This document shows, piece after piece, positions 35,375 to 42,784 of a stretch of 64,000 nucleotides of DNA. The position numbers and the translations under genes were made by a program. The DNA comes from JBFMHP01 sp040752855. Lineage in GTDB: Bacteria > Pseudomonadota > Gammaproteobacteria > RBG-16-57-12. The notes under the pieces were generated by a model, which had not been told where the DNA came from, ran no database searches, and was given only the letters and a program-made list of their open reading frames with translations. The first letter of the stretch is position 1. Each line of letters starts with the position of its first letter. The stretch covers positions 124,001 to 188,000 of the forward strand of contig JBFMHP010000017.1 in assembly GCA_040752855.1 (NCBI GenBank), written 5' to 3'.

Positions 35375-36280
35375 ATGAAACCCGGAAACACCCTTATCGT
35401 ATTGCTTGCCAGTCTCGCCCTCCTGCTCGGCGGCGTGAACCTCGCCGAAGCCAAGCGCATGGGCAGCGGCGGCTCGTTTGGCAGCAAGTTCAGCCAGAGC
35501 CAGCCGGTCAAGCGCAACGCGGCCGAGCAGCCGGCCGCCCCGGCCAATGCGGCGCAGACCCAGAACGCCGCCCGCCAGCAGCAGCTCGCCAGCAAGGGCG
35601 GCATGATGGGGATGATCGGGGCGCTGGCCTTGGGCGGGATTCTCGGGGCGCTGTTCTTTGGCGGTGCCTTCGAAAACATCAATCTGTTCGACATCGTGAT
35701 GTTCGCCCTGCTCGCCTTCGTGATCTTTAAGCTCATGAGCGCCTGGATGCGGCGCAATCAGCCGACGCCGGCGGGCGCGCACGGCGCTCCGGCGCCGGAG
35801 CAGTACCGTGAGAGCAGCTCCGCCGGTTGGGGCACGCAAACGGAGGCGGCGCCCGCGCCGCGTGCCGGGGCGGCCTCCGGCGCGACACTGGATGCGCTGC
35901 GCGGCGCGATCCCCAAGGGCTTCGACCAGCGCGGTTTCCTGGACGGCGCCAAGACCTGTTTCGCACGCCTGCAACAGGCCTGGGACGAAGGCGATCTGGC
36001 CGATATCCGCCAGTTCACCACCGATCCGGTCTTCGCCGAGATCCAAGATCAATACCGCGCCCGTGGCGCAAAGACCAAGACCGAGGTGGTGACACTCGAA
36101 GCCGAACTGCTCAATGTGATCGATCTGGGATCGCGCACCGAGGCCACGGTGTTGTTCACCGGCACGTTGATCGAAGATGGTGGGAACACCAATCTCGCAG
36201 AAATCTGGCACTTCATCCGGGCCAATAACAGCACCCAGCCCAATTGGACGCTGGACGGGATACAACAGGTCGAGGACTGA
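35375..36280 (+). CDS. Tim44-like domain membrane protein
   Basis: A protein of 301 aa. A signal peptide or first helix covers residues 1-26 (LIVLLASLALLLGGVNLAEA), a Gly/Gln-rich region follows, then two hydrophobic spans (MIGALALGGILGALFFGGAF and FDIVMFALLAFVIFKLM). The C-terminal 150 residues form a Tim44-like/DUF domain (FARLQQAWDEGDLADIRQFTTDPVFAEI ... WHFIRANNSTQPNWTLDGIQQ). In mitochondria this fold binds membranes and import partners; its role in bacteria is not settled. GGAG lies before ATG 35375; a GTG 50 codons upstream is in frame but lacks support. Confidence 0.85.
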   Translation: MKPGNTLIVLLASLALLLGGVNLAEAKRMGSGGSFGSKFSQSQPVKRNAAEQPAAPANAAQTQNAARQQQLASKGGMMGMIGALALGGILGALFFGGAFENINLFDIVMFALLAFVIFKLMSAWMRRNQPTPAGAHGAPAPEQYRESSSAGWGTQTEAAPAPRAGAASGATLDALRGAIPKGFDQRGFLDGAKTCFARLQQAWDEGDLADIRQFTTDPVFAEIQDQYRARGAKTKTEVVTLEAELLNVIDLGSRTEATVLFTGTLIEDGGNTNLAEIWHFIRANNSTQPNWTLDGIQQVED

Positions 36281-36290
36281 TCTCCTAGCC

Positions 36291-36463
36291 CGGATATTTC
36301 ACCACGGATCGTAGCGAGGGCGCGTAAGGCATTGAAGATTCGGGACGCACGGAGCTTTTGACGGTGAAGGCATAGTCGACACTATGTCGAACCGGCAAAA
36401 GCGAGTACGTCACGAAGATTCAATGGATTACGCGGCCGCAGTAGATTCGTGGTGAAATATCCG
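36291..36463. repeat. 173-bp palindromic intergenic element
   Basis: A long imperfect palindrome with ends CGGATATTTCACCAC and GTGGTGAAATATCCG and a centre CATAGTCGACACTATG at 36371-36386. The arms keep matching for most of their length (for example CGCGTAAGGCATTGAAGATT against its inverted partner). It fills the gap between the Tim44-like gene and the convergent DUF2279 gene. It looks like a miniature inverted-repeat element; no second copy is in this window. Confidence 0.82.
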
Positions 36464-36471
36464 TGCTAAAC

Positions 36472-37323
36472 TCAGTCATCCAAGCCATACCCGGCGTCAA
36501 TGTAGACGCCGGGCATCTGAAGATAATTGAAAATCCGCCCTGTCCTTCCGTAACCGCCCCGGTTCAACAACTCCGAGAGATTCAATCCGAGCCCAGCATA
36601 GAGGGTTCGTTCGGGAGTCGGATGATCGTCCGTCGCATCGAAGCCCCGCGTGTAGTACCCGAGGTGAAATTCCAGATAACGCGCCACCCCGCGATTGAGC
36701 CGCTCGAATCCGGCGAATTTGACCGCGACCAGATATTTCATGCTGTTGTAATCGCTGGACGGGTCATACTTGGCCTCATCATCGAGCACATCGTACTCAA
36801 GGCGCAGATCAAGACGGCGCCCCAACGCGGGATGCGTCTCCAGCCAATACGCAGCCAACTGTCCCGCGCTGTTGCTGACGATATCCTCGGGCGAAAACCC
36901 AAAGTCACTGAAGCCATCGCCGATTTCCAGAATCGTGGTCATCAGGACGCTTGAGAACACCGCCTCGCGCAAGGCCTCCTCCGGCGCCATGCCCCAGCGG
37001 CGATACAGGGCTGCGGCAAGCCGCGTCGCCACGTAGCCGGTATAGACATGGCCAAGCTTATCGGCGCCGCCGTATTTGGTCGAGGCTTGAAACCAGTGCT
37101 CGCGACTGACATGAAAGCGCCGCTCCGCAAGCTCCCACTCCCAACTCGTCAGTCCGTAACCCACAATCCCGCCGACCAACCAATAATTGGTGCGCCGGAT
37201 CTTGTCCTCGATATCACCGGCAATGACCGGCAGAGACCATACCGACAGCGCAAGCATCGTGAGCGCGGCCAGCAGCCCGCCAGACTCAGTGACTGCGCCG
37301 GCGCGCCTCAACAGATACGTCAT
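36472..37323 (-). CDS. DUF2279 (YfiM-like) exported protein
   Basis: A protein of 283 aa with an N-terminal hydrophobic segment (LLAALTMLALSVWSLPVIAG). The core HWFQASTKYGGADKLGHVYTGYVATRLAAAL and the later FSPEDIVSNSAGQLAAYW match DUF2279, predicted periplasmic or outer-membrane-associated proteins. The C-terminal third is beta-rich with alternating hydrophobic strands (LEFHLGYYTRGF, LYAGLGLNLSELL). Function unknown. Confidence 0.8.
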   Translation of the reverse strand: MTYLLRRAGAVTESGGLLAALTMLALSVWSLPVIAGDIEDKIRRTNYWLVGGIVGYGLTSWEWELAERRFHVSREHWFQASTKYGGADKLGHVYTGYVATRLAAALYRRWGMAPEEALREAVFSSVLMTTILEIGDGFSDFGFSPEDIVSNSAGQLAAYWLETHPALGRRLDLRLEYDVLDDEAKYDPSSDYNSMKYLVAVKFAGFERLNRGVARYLEFHLGYYTRGFDATDDHPTPERTLYAGLGLNLSELLNRGGYGRTGRIFNYLQMPGVYIDAGYGLDD

Positions 37324-37354
37324 TCATGCTCCATGGTATTTGCCGTGATGGCTG

Positions 37355-38539
37355 CTAGATCACCCCAAGCCGTTTGCCGACTCGACTGAAGGCGTCGATG
37401 GCCCGATCGAGATGTTCACGGCTGTGCGCCGCGGAGATCTGCACCCGGATGCGCGCCTGGCCCTTGGGGACGACCGGATAAAAGAACCCGATGACATAGA
37501 TACCTTCCTCCAGCAACTCAGCGGCCATTTGCTGGGCGAGCGGCGCTTCGTACAACATGATCGGCGTGATCGGATGATCACCGGGCTTGATGGCAAATCC
37601 CGCGGCGGTCATCCGCACGCGGAAATAAGCGGTGTTTTCGTTCAAACGCGCGAGCAATGCACTCGACTGGCGCAGCAGCTCAAAAGCCTTGATGCCGGCG
37701 GCGGCCAGCGCCGGGGTGAGCGTGTTGGAGAACAGATACGGGCGCGAGCGCTGGCGCAGCAGATCGACCAACGTCTTGCTCGCCGCAGTAAAACCGCCGG
37801 AGCCGCCGCCCAGCGCCTTGCCCAGCGTGGAGGTGATGATGTCGATCCGATCCAGCACGCCATGATACTCAGCCGAGCCGCGTCCGGTGGGACCGACAAA
37901 ACCGGTGGCATGTGAATCGTCCACCATCAGGAGCGCATCGTATTTTTTCGCCAGCGCTGCGATGGCATCCAGCCTGGCGATGTCACCGTCCATGCTGAAC
38001 ACACCATCGGTGGCGATCATGCGCGTGCGGTGGCCTTGCGTCGCTTGTAAATGCGCCTCCAGCTCCTGCATGTCACTGTGGGCGTAACGAAACCGCTCGG
38101 CCTTGCACAGGCGAATGCCATCGATGATCGAGGCATGATTCAGCGCGTCGCTGATGATGGCGTCTTCCGGCCCGAGCAGGGTTTCAAACAGCCCGGTATT
38201 GGCATCGAAACACGAGGTGTAGAGGATGGCATCCTCTTTACCCAAAAACTCGGCGATGGTCTGTTCGAGTTGCTTGTGCAGATCCTGCGTGCCGCAGATG
38301 AAACGCACCGAGGCCATGCCAAAGCCGTGCGTCTGCAAGGCCTCGACGGCGGCCTGCACCAGCGCGGGGTGATTGGCCAGCCCGAGATAATTATTCGCGC
38401 AGAAATTAAGCACCTCGCCGGCCTGCGTGGTTTTGATGACCGCGCCCTGCGGTGTGGTGATGATGCGCTCGGTTTTGTACAGCCCTTCGCTCCGGATCGC
38501 CGCGAGTTCTTCTTCGTATCGTTCGGTTAATCGGGTCAT
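37355..38539 (-). CDS. kbl: Glycine C-acetyltransferase (2-amino-3-ketobutyrate CoA ligase)
   Basis: Kbl (394 aa) is a PLP enzyme that cleaves 2-amino-3-ketobutyrate with CoA into glycine and acetyl-CoA, the second step of threonine breakdown. Motifs: FCANNYLGLANHP, the PLP-contacting VDDSHATGFVG, and the Schiff-base Lys in TSTLGKALGGGSGGF. The start at ATG 38539 (MTRLTERYEEEL) gives family length. The gene follows tdh by 11 bases. Confidence 0.96.
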   Translation of the reverse strand: MTRLTERYEEELAAIRSEGLYKTERIITTPQGAVIKTTQAGEVLNFCANNYLGLANHPALVQAAVEALQTHGFGMASVRFICGTQDLHKQLEQTIAEFLGKEDAILYTSCFDANTGLFETLLGPEDAIISDALNHASIIDGIRLCKAERFRYAHSDMQELEAHLQATQGHRTRMIATDGVFSMDGDIARLDAIAALAKKYDALLMVDDSHATGFVGPTGRGSAEYHGVLDRIDIITSTLGKALGGGSGGFTAASKTLVDLLRQRSRPYLFSNTLTPALAAAGIKAFELLRQSSALLARLNENTAYFRVRMTAAGFAIKPGDHPITPIMLYEAPLAQQMAAELLEEGIYVIGFFYPVVPKGQARIRVQISAAHSREHLDRAIDAFSRVGKRLGVI

Positions 38540-38550
38540 GGCCTTGTTTA

Positions 38551-39576
38551 TTACTCCCACTCCAATATCACTTTGCCGCATTCGCCGCTCAACGCCAGAT
38601 CAAACGCCGCTTGATAACGATCGATCGGAAAGCGATGGGTGATGATCGGCGCCACATCCAGGCCGCTGAGCAGCATTCGCGTCATCTGCTCCCACGTGGT
38701 GAAGATCTTTCTGCCATAGATGCCTTTCAGGGTCAGCTGTTTGAAGATCACGTCATCCCAGTTGATGGTCGTACTCGGGGGGATGAATCCCAGGATGGCG
38801 ATATTTCCACCGTGGCAGAGCTGCGCGATCATGTCGTTGAAGGCGGTGGGATTGCCGGACATCTCGAGCCCGATGTCGAAGCCATCGTCCATCGCGAGGC
38901 TCAACCGCACATCATCGATGGTGTCATGCGCGACATTGATCGCCTGATCGATACCCATTGACCGCGCCAAGCCCAAGCGGTAGTCGTTGACATCGGTGAG
39001 CACCACATGGCGCGCGCCAGCAAACCCACAGATCTTCGCCGCCATTATACCGATCGGTCCGGCGCCGGTGATGAGCACATCCTTGCCCACCAGATCGAAT
39101 GCCAATGCCGTGTGCACGGCATTGCCCAGCGGATCATGGATCGCCGCCACCTCGGACGGCACCTCCGGCGGCACGCGCCAGAGGTTCTCCGCCGGCATTA
39201 CCAGATACTCGGCAAAAGCGCCGTCATGGCCACTGCCGATCCCTTGGGTGTTCGGGCACAAGTGGCGCAGACCGTTGCGGCAATGCCGGCATGCGCCGCA
39301 GGTGATGTGGCCCTCGCCGGTCACCCGCTCGCCAACGGCAAACCCCTTCACACCCTGGCCCAACGCGGCAATCGCGCCAACGAACTCATGCCCGATGATG
39401 CGCGGTGGATGGAAAAAACGCGCGGCGAATGCGTCCCAGCGCACCAAGTGCAAATCAGTGCCGCAGATCGCCGTTTTGGATATCTTGATCAAGACCTCGC
39501 CCGAACGGGGCTCGGGCCGCGGGACCTGTTGCATCCAGATACCCGGCTCCGGGCGTGCTTTGACCAGTGCCTTCAT
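38551..39576 (-). CDS. tdh: L-threonine 3-dehydrogenase
   Basis: Tdh (341 aa) oxidises threonine to 2-amino-3-ketobutyrate with NAD+, feeding Kbl. It is a zinc alcohol-dehydrogenase-type enzyme. Catalytic zinc ligands are in CGTDLHLV and GHEFVGAI. The structural zinc site CGACRHCRNGLRHLC is intact. The NAD motif is ITGAGPIGIMAAKIC. GAGGAG lies 8 bases before ATG 39576, which decides the start. Confidence 0.97.
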   Translation of the reverse strand: MKALVKARPEPGIWMQQVPRPEPRSGEVLIKISKTAICGTDLHLVRWDAFAARFFHPPRIIGHEFVGAIAALGQGVKGFAVGERVTGEGHITCGACRHCRNGLRHLCPNTQGIGSGHDGAFAEYLVMPAENLWRVPPEVPSEVAAIHDPLGNAVHTALAFDLVGKDVLITGAGPIGIMAAKICGFAGARHVVLTDVNDYRLGLARSMGIDQAINVAHDTIDDVRLSLAMDDGFDIGLEMSGNPTAFNDMIAQLCHGGNIAILGFIPPSTTINWDDVIFKQLTLKGIYGRKIFTTWEQMTRMLLSGLDVAPIITHRFPIDRYQAAFDLALSGECGKVILEWE

Positions 39577-39641
39577 GCTGTGCTCCTCGATCGTCGCCAA
39601 CTCCGGGCTCCATGATCAAAAAGTAGCATATAACGCGAGGA

Positions 39642-40544
39642 TTACCGCACGCACCAATACTGCACGCCTTGCGCATCGAGAAACGCCTCGGCCTCCTTGC
39701 CCTGCAGCATGGCGAGGGTGGAGAGGATGCCGGCCTCGGTGCAGCTTGCACCCGCCACGGTGACTGAACGCGGTGCATGTTCGACCGGCCAGCCGGTTTT
39801 GGGATTAAGGATGTGGCTGTAGCGTTTGCCGTTTTTCATGAGATAGCGCCGCGCATCGCCGCTGGTGGCGAGCGCGCCGTGGCGGATCTGCAAGAGGCGC
39901 AGCGGATGATCCTCGCGGCTGGGATCTTCGATGCCCACGGTCCAGGGCTGGCCGTTGGCGCGCGGGCCGCTGCAATGCATGTCGCCGCCGTAGTTCACCA
40001 CCATGCTGGCGTTGGATTGTTGCTGGAGCAACAACAGCGTGCGATCGACGGCATACTCCTTGGCGATGCCGCCGAGGTCGATCTCCATGCCCTCGGGCAA
40101 GGTGAAATACGGCGCCTGCCAACGCGCCTTGTTGAGCCCGATGTGCGGCAGCATGGCCTTCACTTGTTTGGCGTCAGGGACGCGGTCGCTGCCGTCGAAT
40201 TTCCAGATCTTGCGCAGCACGCCGGAGGTGATATCGAACAGGCCCTCGCTCAGTTCATAACACTGATAGGCGAAATCGAGCAGCTGCGCGGTCTCCACGT
40301 CCACCTGCACCGGTTGTCCGTGACTGTGATTGATGCGATGGATGATGTTGTCGTCGCGATAGCGGCTGAAGCTGCGCTCGATGCGCCAGGCCTCATCGGC
40401 AGCCAGCTGGGTCAGGCGTCGCGCCAGTTTGGCGTCGTCGATTTCCAGCAGAATTTCACAGGGGCTGGCCATGGCCTGGAACCGGCCCAGCCAGTAATCT
40501 GCGCGGTGTTCGATGTTGATTGACTGTGAAGCGTGTGAGGTCAC
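39642..40544 (-). CDS. apbE: FAD:protein FMN transferase ApbE
   Basis: ApbE (300 aa from GTG 40544) moves FMN from FAD onto a Thr or Ser of exported target proteins. Motifs: SFSRYRDDNIIHRIN, DITSGVLRKIW, IDLGGIAKEYAVD, VVNYGGDM, ATSGDARRYLM, SHILNPKTGWP and TEAGILSTLAML near the end. No lipobox or signal peptide is apparent, so export is unclear; the upstream open frame (to 40613) is low in family similarity. It is the last gene of the tlpA-DUF4266-DUF3570-apbE operon, where the DUF3570 protein has a matching target motif. Confidence 0.94.
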   Translation of the reverse strand: MTSHASQSINIEHRADYWLGRFQAMASPCEILLEIDDAKLARRLTQLAADEAWRIERSFSRYRDDNIIHRINHSHGQPVQVDVETAQLLDFAYQCYELSEGLFDITSGVLRKIWKFDGSDRVPDAKQVKAMLPHIGLNKARWQAPYFTLPEGMEIDLGGIAKEYAVDRTLLLLQQQSNASMVVNYGGDMHCSGPRANGQPWTVGIEDPSREDHPLRLLQIRHGALATSGDARRYLMKNGKRYSHILNPKTGWPVEHAPRSVTVAGASCTEAGILSTLAMLQGKEAEAFLDAQGVQYWCVR

Positions 40545-40623
40545 GGGTTTTTCCGATGAGCCGATCCTGCGGCGAGACCCGAAGCGCTCTCCGGCCTTCG
40601 CCGGAGAGCGCACACTGGCCGTC

Positions 40624-41889
40624 TCAGAAAGTATATCGGAACTGCAACATCAGCGCCTTCAGGTCCGGATACAGATCCTGATCCTGCAACACGCCGATGG
40701 CCTCGCTCGGCGAGCTGTCGCCGGTCTGCGACAAGTATTCCAAACGCACGCTGGTGTCATGCCCCTTGATCTGCGTGCCGTATTTCAGGCCCAGGGTGAT
40801 GCCGGTGAATTCCGCCAACCGATAATCGGCGCTGGCCTCGGCCGGCAGCGGAGCACCGTCGATCAGAAAGACGCGATAGAAATCCGCCGCGCTCTGCTGG
40901 TAGTAACGCACATGCGGTTCGAGATATTTCGCGCCGCCGAGATCCCAGCGGTAGGTTGCGTCGAGGGTGTGCGAGGTCACGCCCCAGTCGTCCCACAGAT
41001 AGCGATACGAGAGATCGATGATGTCCTCGGTCAGATGATATTTCATCTGCCAATACAGACTTTGCTTGTTGCGGCTGTCTGGGCGGTGTTCATAGACGTA
41101 ATCCGTGGTGGCGCCCGTGCTGCCGTCGACTACGCTCAGGATCTTGTAGGGATCGGTGTGATAGCCGCTGGAGGTGCTGATGCCGTAGTTGACCTGCATC
41201 ACCATGTTGCGGTTGATCACTTGCGTGACACCGAACAGCAGATCGACCAAGGTGCGGGTGTCGTCGGAGGCATCGCGTGGCTGTGCGCTGCCGGCCGGGA
41301 CCATCGAGGCGAATGGCGTCGGGACGCCGCCTTCCGGTTTGATGGTATCCGACTCGAACGACACGCCCGCGCTCAACGTGGTGTTGCGTTTGTTCATATC
41401 GTAGGCAAGCGAGGCGCTCGCGCCCAACGAAAGGAAATCATGCTCCGTGGAGAAGTTCGCCCCGAAGCTGCCCTTGAGCTGATCGCCGAGCGGTTGATCC
41501 CAACTGCCCGAGACGGCCACGCGGGTATCGCGGAAGGTATCGTCCAGCGGCGTCTCGTTGGCATCGATGGTATAGGAGCCCTTGCCGGAGGGACGCGTAA
41601 AGGTCTGCGGCGTATTCGTCGGTGTGGCGCCGTTGGGTGAGGCGCCGGTCAACAGATCGACCACCAGCTTGAGATTCAACCAGCGATCGTCGCCGAAGTC
41701 TTTTTTGCCGGTCACCACCGGCTCAATGGCCTGGACGCGATCGGTCTCGCTGTAATACAACACCCCGGCATCAAACTGCCACGGCGCGTTTTCCGCCTGC
41801 GCGACATTGCTCAATCCCAGCAGCGTGCAGCTGGCCGTGGTCAGCGCCCCGCGGATGGCCTTTTTCTTGTGTTTCTTTTTCAGTTGCAT
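40624..41889 (-). CDS. DUF3570 outer-membrane barrel-like protein with a flavinylation motif
   Basis: An exported protein (421 aa) of the DUF3570 family, with a Lys-rich signal peptide ending near NVAQA and many amphipathic strands ending in Phe (LMLQFRYTF), as in outer-membrane beta-barrels. Residues 255-261 read DGSTGAT, a perfect match to the ApbE target consensus D-x-x-(S/T)-G-A-T, with an apbE gene next door. This suggests covalent FMN on the second Thr of the motif. It overlaps the DUF4266 gene by 10 bases. Confidence 0.85.
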   Translation of the reverse strand: MQLKKKHKKKAIRGALTTASCTLLGLSNVAQAENAPWQFDAGVLYYSETDRVQAIEPVVTGKKDFGDDRWLNLKLVVDLLTGASPNGATPTNTPQTFTRPSGKGSYTIDANETPLDDTFRDTRVAVSGSWDQPLGDQLKGSFGANFSTEHDFLSLGASASLAYDMNKRNTTLSAGVSFESDTIKPEGGVPTPFASMVPAGSAQPRDASDDTRTLVDLLFGVTQVINRNMVMQVNYGISTSSGYHTDPYKILSVVDGSTGATTDYVYEHRPDSRNKQSLYWQMKYHLTEDIIDLSYRYLWDDWGVTSHTLDATYRWDLGGAKYLEPHVRYYQQSAADFYRVFLIDGAPLPAEASADYRLAEFTGITLGLKYGTQIKGHDTSVRLEYLSQTGDSSPSEAIGVLQDQDLYPDLKALMLQFRYTF

Positions 41890-42101
41890 CCGCAGCCTCC
41901 TCCAGCAAAACTGCGGCCGCCGCTGGAGGCCTCCTTGCTGAAATAGATGTGATCGTCATACGCCGATTGAATCGGATCGGGATTAAGCGCCATGGCCGGC
42001 TTGGCGAGCAGGTCGCGCTCCCAAGGCTCCACGCCCAGGTTGGCGCAACCGGTGAGTAGCGCGACGCAACTCAGCAGCGCGGCCGTCATGAATGAACGCA
42101 T
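41880..42101 (-). CDS. DUF4266 small lipoprotein with a C-terminal Cys-Gly-Cys tail
   Basis: A lipoprotein (73 aa) with lipobox LTGC and the conserved body WERDLLAKPAMALNPDPIQSAYDDHIYFSKE. It ends with SFAGGGCGCN, giving two Cys at the far C terminus. This is the DUF4266 family; function unknown. Its neighbours are a TlpA-like thioredoxin (20 bases upstream) and the DUF3570 protein (overlapping), so the Cys pair may be a thiol-disulfide or metal site served by TlpA. That role is inference. Confidence 0.85.
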   Translation of the reverse strand: MRSFMTAALLSCVALLTGCANLGVEPWERDLLAKPAMALNPDPIQSAYDDHIYFSKEASSGGRSFAGGGCGCN

Positions 42102-42121
42102 AGAATCTTTCCTCGGGTGGA

Positions 42122-42607
42122 TTATTGTTTGAGCAGTTGGCGGATTTCGGTTTCGTACTCGTCCTCGAGACCTTCCTTGAATCCCACATGACGTTTTTGC
42201 ATGGTGCCATCGCGCGCGATGAGGAAGGAGTTGGGCATGCCCATCAGTTTGTACTGCGCGGCGATCTTGCCCTCGGGATCGTAGACCACCTTGAAGTTGG
42301 CCGGCACGGCCTTGAGAAAATCCTCCGCAGCCTTGCGATCGCTGTCGACATTCACGCCGATAATCACCAGGCCTTGGTCCTTGTACTTCTCCTGCATCTT
42401 GTTCATCCATGGCATGGACTTGCGGCAGGGTCCGCACCACGAGGCCCAGAAATCGAGGTACACCACCTGGTCTTTGAGATCTTTGAGCGCCACCGTGGCG
42501 CTGCCATCGGAGAAAGAGAAGGACGGTGCGGTTTCCACGGCGTGGCTTGCGGATGAGCAAAAGAACGCGACGGCCAAGAGCGCCCGCATTCCCTGAGAGA
42601 TCTTCAT
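42122..42607 (-). CDS. TlpA-like periplasmic thioredoxin
   Basis: A thioredoxin-fold oxidoreductase (161 aa) with a signal peptide ending near SHA and the active site WASWCGPCRKSMPWM. The cis-Pro is in MGMPNSFLIARDG. TlpA/ResA-type proteins reduce specific disulfides in the periplasm. It leads the operon with DUF4266, DUF3570 and apbE, so these envelope proteins are its likely clients. Confidence 0.92.
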   Translation of the reverse strand: MKISQGMRALLAVAFFCSSASHAVETAPSFSFSDGSATVALKDLKDQVVYLDFWASWCGPCRKSMPWMNKMQEKYKDQGLVIIGVNVDSDRKAAEDFLKAVPANFKVVYDPEGKIAAQYKLMGMPNSFLIARDGTMQKRHVGFKEGLEDEYETEIRQLLKQ

Positions 42608-42748
42608 GGTTGTTTCCTTATCGTGAGGAGTAACCGGGTCACTCTAGTAGCGGCTGTATTAAGAGTGACTTAAGGCAACACACCTTCCGGGTCATTCTGC
42701 GATGCATATCGCACAAGCCAGTGGACATCCATACAAGTAATGTGCCAA

Positions 42749-42767
42749 TATAATGAGAATCATTATC
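42749..42767. promoter_or_regulatory. Fur box upstream of feoB
   Basis: The 19-base site matches the Fur consensus GATAATGATAATCATTATC at 17 of 19 positions (differences at positions 1 and 9) and ends 17 bases before the feoB ATG. It indicates iron-dependent repression of feoB. It is 142 bases upstream of the divergent tlpA gene, so it could also affect that operon. Confidence 0.88.
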
Positions 42768-42784
42768 AGTTCAAGAAGTGTCTG

